From assembly GCA_027559495.1 (NCBI GenBank), contig JAMXSV010000010.1:1612001-1676000 (forward strand): 64,000 nucleotides of DNA. The letters run 5' to 3'. Shown piece after piece: positions 58,563 through 64,000 of the stretch (its first letter is position 1; each line of letters opens with the position of its first letter). The DNA comes from Aurifilum marmelostoma (Eukaryota > Ascomycota > Sordariomycetes > Diaporthales > Cryphonectriaceae). The translations under genes were made by a program, and so were the position numbers. Under the pieces are notes generated by a model. The model was not told where the DNA came from. It did no database searches and saw only the letters and a list, made by a program, of their open reading frames with translations.

Positions 58563-61500
58563 ATGAGTGACAACCGCGATGGCTCGCGGCTGCGCCAGAG
58601 ACTCAATCCTCTACTGACATCGCTGGGTGGCTTCTCTCCGCACGCCAACACGCCAGTCTCAGCCGTGTCATACAGCTCGAATTCTTTCAACGCGTCGACT
58701 CCAGCCAGTGCTATTCAGCCCTACAACCCGCAGCAATGGATCCCCTCGCCTATGCCGGGACCAAACCCCGAGAGGATGCAGCCTCAGGTGCAGCCATTGA
58801 ACTCTACAGACCCAAATGGTACATAAAAGACTTTCATTATGTCAGCAGCACCCGATATTTCTGACTTGTCTCGGACTGACATGAGATTTCTATATATACA
58901 AGACTCTCCCCTTCCTCCCCCTCCGTATTCTCCTCCTCGGAGCCAGAGGCAGGGCGGTGTAGGTTTTGACACCTCCCCCACGGCCAACATGCATCTCGCA
59001 AGAGCCCCACTGCCCACAGTGCATCGGCCATCACCTGAGCCTTCTGGAAACACCCAGTCCTTCCCGCCGCCCCCCCAACGGTAGAGGCTCGTCGAGGGAG
59101 AGGAGGTTCGGCTTTCCGTCTCTAAGCAGACGGAGGGAGCCTGAGTCGACCCCCTCGCCCCAGACCCTTGGCTCTGGTCATCGTCCGACCTGGGGCCCGC
59201 CAGCCCCTCGTCCGAATCCACCAAGCCTTCTGATCCCGCAGTCTCCTCTGCCTCAGAGGCCGATCGGCGATCCTCTCACCCCAAGTGCCCCGCCTTCTGC
59301 TCGGCGAGCCCAGTCCACGGGTGCTATCGACACGCCAACCTCGGCCAGGTCACGCTCAGCCTCACAGACGAGATGGGATCAGACCATCCCGCTGCCACCG
59401 CCTCCTCCCGGTCCTCCGCCTTCGCATGCACGCTCGCAGAGCTCCAGCAGGCACTTCCCGAGCGGGAGTGAGCCTATCGTCTCCCCACCTACTCGTCGAC
59501 CACCTCCCACTGGTGTCACGGCCCTCGGTCCAGTACCACCTACCCCTGCGAACTGGGTTGACGAGGGCCAGTCCACCCGACAAGCCCAGGTGCACGAGTC
59601 TCAGCGCCAGGACTCGCCTCCTGTCCCGGGCCCCAGCGTTGACAGAAATGCTAGTACCCCAGACCGGACCCCGTTGACCACTAGCCCAAGTGCTGGGCTA
59701 AATAGGACGAATGCCACTCGCGGTGACAAGACTCTGCGCGAGAGGCGGAATGAGAGCCGCACGAGGGCATCCCGCATGTCCATCGATGCTTCCATCACAG
59801 ACCTGCATGACATTGTCATCCCGTCTTCATCCAGTGGGCTGACAAGGAGAACGACATTCGGGAGGAGGACGCCCAGGAGCGGAGAGCCACCCTCACAGCA
59901 AGCTACACCACAGAGCGGCGATCGATCAGCTGATGATAAGGATGAGGAGAATAGCGGATCGACACCAAGAGCTTTGGACTCGTCCAGGAAGACGCCAAGC
60001 ATGGAGGTCTCCGTCCCTCCTAAGGCTCAAGCCTCTGGAGAGCCCTCGACCATCGCACCCAAGGCGCTGCCCACACCTCCGCCTCGCAGCCGTTCTGTTT
60101 CGAGATCGACACCCAAGATGGTAGGCCACGGGCTTGTCACTCCGCTCTCTTCAAAGTCTGTTGCGACGGGTCGAGATTCGATCATCCGGCAGAGCCCTGA
60201 ACAGTTCTCTCACCAGACGGTCGAGAGGTTTCAGGCCTTTGCTCTGAGGGAGGCCGCAGCCGCCGATGATTCCGAGAGAGTACGGCTCTTTGCCGAGTTC
60301 ATCGTCAGCGAGTCGAGGATCAGGAGGGAGCGGTATTCTTCTGCCATTGGCGCAATGGGGTCTGAGATCTTCGATCTGACGCGTGACCTGTTCCGCCCCA
60401 TGACGACCAGACGGGAGTCCACAACCTCCCAGGGAAGTGAGTGGACGCCGCAGTCATCTGAGCCCAACAGGTCACATCGAGGCTCTGTGGGGTCTATCCA
60501 GCACGCCGAGGCCACAGATCTTGCCGAGACGGGCGCAGCACCCACATCGTCCGCAGAGGCCGCGCCTCCTGCCACTCCCAGTGGCCCGGCGACTGGCCCT
60601 GCCAACTACAATGCCGTCTTCCAGCCATCTCTGTCGCCAATTCTGAGCATGAGCGTCAGTGACAGGCACGACGACGACTCTCGTGGGCGACCGGCCAGCC
60701 GCTGGTGGGAGTCGGTCTCATCCGGCGACTCAACAAAGTGGGAGAGATCCAAGAGGGAGTCCAAGTACATGAGCGTTCCTAAAGAAGCTCGAGAGGCCCT
60801 GCAGTGGATGGACGATCCCATGGAGGGATCTGCCGGGCGAAACTCTGGTGAATACCCACCTGAGAAGCAAGGATGGCATGAGTCGCCAGCGGAGCAGAGC
60901 TACCACCAGACCTACAGCGCCCAGCCCACCACGGTGAACCGGGTGCAACAACCTCTGTCTCTGCCAAACACGCCGAATCCGAACTATCTCGACGTCTCGA
61001 GGCTCGTGACTCTGCCACCCCCGTATCCCCGTCATCACCCAGCTGTCAACAACAACCACCCAGAGCTCACGGACATACGGGCCTCCATCCGCGCGCTGAG
61101 TGATCTGTCCGAGGTGGACGCGACCAAAACGCGCTTCAGCCATGACAGTCGCGTCCTGCACGACGAGGCTGCAGAGGCGGCCAGTAAACGCCGCCAGGCC
61201 CTCCGCCAGAACCTGCAGCAGGAGATCAGCCTGGGGCGCATGATGTATGCTGAAGCTGCCGCCATCGAGGCCGACTCGACGGAGAGCGAGAAGCAGGCCT
61301 CCAAGGAGCTGGAGAAGAAGGACTTTGATCGGTTTCAGACCGCAGTCGTGGTTCCTCTTAATGAGCTGCTGACGAGCCGCATCAGCAGGGCCACGCAGCT
61401 ATTTGATGATCTCCGCTCCCGCCTGTTTGTCGAAACCCGCGAGTCGAACCCAAACATGCCCCAGGAGGAAGGCGACGAGCAGCCTGAGCTGCTGGAGAAG

Positions 61501-62352
61501 CTGACCCTGCTCAAATGGATCTTTGAGACCCGCGAGATGCTCCACCGCGCCGTGTACGACCTGCTCTCGGACCGCAACGACCGATACCGAGAGATGGTCA
61601 TCACGCCGTACCGGCTTGCTGGCAACGAGGAGAAGCTGGCACACGCGTCCGCGTTCTTCGCCGAGGACGCCGAGAAGCGGGCCCTCGCATTCGCAAATGA
61701 GGTGCTCAACAGGACGCTCGAATTCTGCCACGTGGTGCAAGAGAACGTCGTGCGCGGCGTAGAGGTGCAGCTGTCTGCGTTCTGGGACATCGCACCGCTG
61801 CTCTGCGGGCTTCTCGACGGCGTCCCGGTGGGGTCGAACCCGTCCTCGGACGACGACGGCGGCGCGGGGGCCTCTAGCGGTGGTAGCAGCCAGAACAATG
61901 CCAGAGCAGGAGGGACGAAAACTCTGGCTGACTTCCGCATACAAATCCCGCAGTCAGAAATTGTCGAGAACCCATGCTATGTCGACCACCCGCTGCAGTA
62001 CTTCTACAGCCTGCTCCTGCACGCAGAGAAGAGCACATACCAATTTATTGAGTCTCAGACCAACCTCTTCTGTCTCCTCCACGAGGTCAACGAGGCTGTG
62101 CTCGTGGCCAAGGCACGGGTGATGGAAGAGGATCGCGGGAACAACAGCAAGGACAGTGTCGAGAGCTTCAAGAAGGAGGAGGGCCAGCGGCTGACGGATG
62201 ACCTGAAGGAGAAAGTCCGCATCGTCCAGGAACAGTGGCGGAGCGCCCTGGGCGAGAGGATCGGGCACGTCAAGGAGAGGGTCGGAGAGTGGCTGCTCGA
62301 GACGGGCGGGTGGGATGAAAGCCTTGAGGATAGAGGTGTTGGGTCGCTGTGA
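58563..62352 (+). CDS. Large protein with disordered N-terminal half
   Basis: Exon 1 58563-58818, intron 58819-58902 (CTGAC branch, ACAAG acceptor), exon 2 from 58903. Exon 2 then reaches a TAG just after a run of seven C (59070-59076), while the downstream frame is open to 62352 in another register. The cleanest solution is a 49-base intron, 59081-59129 (GTAGAG donor, AAGCAG acceptor), which restores phase and gives about 1,218 residues. The alternative is a one-base error or insertion in the C run. The first ~700 residues are rich in P, S, T and R, with PPPPYSPP near residue 90. The C-terminal ~420 residues are helical and conserved-looking (DIRASIRALSDLSEVDATKT, ELLTSRISRATQLFDDLRSR, LTLLKWIFETREMLHRAVYD, EVLNRTLEFCHVVQENVVRG, HPLQYFYSLLLHAEKSTYQF). 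No family recognised. Confidence 0.75.
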
Positions 62353-62983
62353 GGCCACAAGGGCACTGATGGAGGCGATGTGCTCTTATTAGATAGTTTG
62401 TTCACGCAAGACAGGGAGAATTATACCCATTGGTGGTGGTGAGTGGCGTTTTTGCTATGTTATGGTCACGAGGCATGATCTAACTTTTGGGCTGCTACGG
62501 CTGGTTTCGCTTCTTATACAGTATATATTTCAACACGTGCCCGCGAAAAGCGGGCAATTCTTTTCTTCGTTTTCCAACCTTCAATACAGAGCTTCTTAAT
62601 CTCCGTCCGATTTGCGTCTCGAAAAGAGTGTGGTGAAATGTCGAGGAAGCTTCACCTAGAGTTATTATGCTCTCTGTCCATTAGTGAGAACTGTTGAAAG
62701 TGTGTTTTCATAAAGGATATATTTTGTAGCCTTCAGTCCATTTTCAGCCATTGCATGTTGTTCACGCTGATCAATGAAACACGTCGATGAACCATCACTT
62801 TTATGTAATTAATCAACAAACCTGTTCTATAAGCCCGAGACTGCCCTATCATAACCAAGAGACCATACAATCTGAATACAATATCATGCCACATAACTTC
62901 AATACCAGAGATCCTTACTCCACCCAAATTAACTGCGCACGGAAGAGTTTCCTGTTCTTCGAAACACGCCATCTTCCTCCTAA
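62353..62983. other. Spacer between convergent genes
   Basis: 631 bases, AT-rich, holding the 3' ends of the 58563 gene and of the P450. No gene seen. Confidence 0.5.
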
Positions 62984-64000
62984 TCACATCGCTGCCTCCT
63001 CGGCCGGAGCAGGCAGTGGAATATCTCGTAGAGAGAACCTGGTCCAGAAGTCCGTCTGCTTGACAAACCACGAATTGCATAGCTTCCATTCCCGGTTTGG
63101 ATCCTGGAACTCGAGCTGTATGGGGGGGGAAAGAGAGGACGAGAATATTAGCATGCATATCTCGCGCAAAGACTAAGCCCGACGGGGGGAGGAAAAAAAA
63201 ATACTCACCTCGAATCTCCTGAGCAAGCTCGGCACCAGCTTATAGATCTCCATCAGGCTGATGTTCTTGCCAATACAAGTCCGGCTCCCCATACCAAACT
63301 GCAGCATGGTCCCCGTCATCTCCTTGATCCGCGCCTCCTCAGCCTCCCTGCCCTCCTTGGTCTCGTCCACCAGCCACCTCTCGGGGCGGAAAACGTCCAC
63401 ATCCTCGCCAAAGATGTCCTTGTTCCGGTGCATCACCCAGGCAGAGCACCCCACGATGGTGCCGCCGGGGATGAACCGCCCGGCAATCTCGGCACCCTGC
63501 GGAGGGACGACGCGCTCGAGCGGGAGCCCGGCCGCGGGGTGCATGCGGAAGGCCTCCTTGACGACGGCGTCCAGGTACTTGAGCTGCTGGCTCTCGCCCC
63601 AGGTGACGAGCCCCGTCTCGCAGTCCTGGAACAGGCCGCGCCGGCCGGCGTCGTCGATCTCGGCGCGCAGGCGCTGCATGGCGGAGGGGCTGCGCAGGAG
63701 GTAGTAGAAGACGGCGCCCAGGCTGATGGCCGTGGTCTCGCTGCCCGCAAAGGCCATGGACACGGCCATGGTCTGCACGAGGGTGTCGGTCATGAACCCG
63801 TGGCGGGACTCCTGCGCGGCGAGGAACTTGGAGAGCAGGTCGAGGGTCGGGGGCTTCTCCTTGGGGGCGGAGGTGGGCAGGATGGTGGCCTTTTCGCCGT
63901 CGAGGTCTGGGACGAGGCGCTCGGCCATGCGGGCGCGGGCGAACTTGGCTACGGGGAAGGTGGCGTCTACGATGCCCCAGTCGGAGAGCTTGAGGTAGAT
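62984..64000 (-). CDS. Cytochrome P450, 5' part outside the window
   Basis: The gene is cut by the right window edge. The frame is open at 64000 (IYLKLSDWGIVDATFPVAKF) and runs to an intron at 63208-63116 (GTGAGT donor, ATACAG acceptor). The last exon 63115-62984 begins LEFQDPNREWKLCNSWFVKQ. About 308 C-terminal residues are visible. P450 hallmarks are present: the I-helix oxygen-activation motif AFAGSETTAI, the K-helix ExxR as EAFRMHP, the PERF-type FRPERW, and the heme-binding FGMGSRTCIGKNI with the thiolate Cys. This is a class II, presumably ER-bound microsomal mono-oxygenase. The pattern is close to the fungal pisatin-demethylase-like or benzoate-type P450s, but I do not assign a CYP family. 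Its substrate is unknown and no neighbouring biosynthetic core enzyme is visible. Confidence 0.93.

Noticed and set aside
1..64000. CRISPR arrays, rRNA, tRNA, intact transposons or a biosynthetic gene cluster
   Set aside because: No regularly spaced direct repeats, no B-box-bearing cloverleaf that I could see, no transposase or reverse-transcriptase motifs, and the P450 has no core biosynthetic enzyme beside it within the window. A covariance-model tRNA search would be needed to be certain.

Overview
The window is nuclear DNA of a filamentous ascomycete (Pezizomycotina, most likely a Sordariomycete). The evidence is short introns of about 49-210 bases with GT..AG ends and CTRAC-like branch points, long low-complexity spacers, and fungal families: HET-domain proteins, a GT69 mannosyltransferase, an AA7 flavo-oxidase, Hir1, Med13 and a PTS2-targeted thiolase. 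I saw no prokaryotic operons, CRISPR array, rRNA, recognisable tRNA or intact transposon.

Layout. Positions 1-3.8 kb hold an unrecognised minus-strand gene and spacer. From 3.8 to 5.2 kb lie two broken remnants facing away from each other, an ankyrin-repeat fragment (-) and a HET-domain fragment (+). An AA7 berberine-bridge-type oxidase (-) follows at 5.6-7.15 kb. Housekeeping genes then dominate: HIR1 (-, 8.2-11.6), a small lysine-rich protein (-, 12.5-13.0), a GT69 enzyme (-, 15.7-17.3), an aldo-keto reductase (-, 20.0-21.1), mitochondrial ribosomal protein bL33m (+, 22.2-22.6), a 1,248-residue coiled-coil protein with an AT-hook-like motif (-, 23.7-27.6), a single-pass membrane protein (+, 29.2-29.7), ENP2 (-, 29.9-31.8), MED13 (+, 32.6-37.2), methylthioadenosine phosphorylase (-, 37.7-38.8), an ataxin-10/Ctr86-like protein (+, 39.5-43.0), peroxisomal 3-ketoacyl-CoA thiolase (-, 43.4-45.0), a serine-rich membrane protein (+, 47.8-49.0) and a small tail-anchored protein (+, 50.6-51.1). 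The right part is more accessory: an intact HET-domain gene (+, 52.0-53.9), a 4.6 kb stretch without a convincing gene, a large disordered protein (+, 58.6-62.4) and the 3' part of a cytochrome P450 (-, 63.0 to the edge).

The genes do not form one pathway. HIR1 and MED13 serve chromatin and transcription, ENP2 and bL33m serve ribosomes, and the thiolase, MTAP, AKR and P450 serve metabolism. The HET gene, the HET and ankyrin remnants, the AA7 oxidase and the P450 are the variable component. I found no clearly new multi-gene system. The most notable points are the decayed HET/ankyrin pair with a RIP-type nonsense change, several micro-exons and stop-free introns that distort simple gene models, a reconstructed tail-anchored protein, and a large meiosis- or nucleus-like coiled-coil protein. 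All exon borders were read by eye from splice signals and reading-frame continuity.
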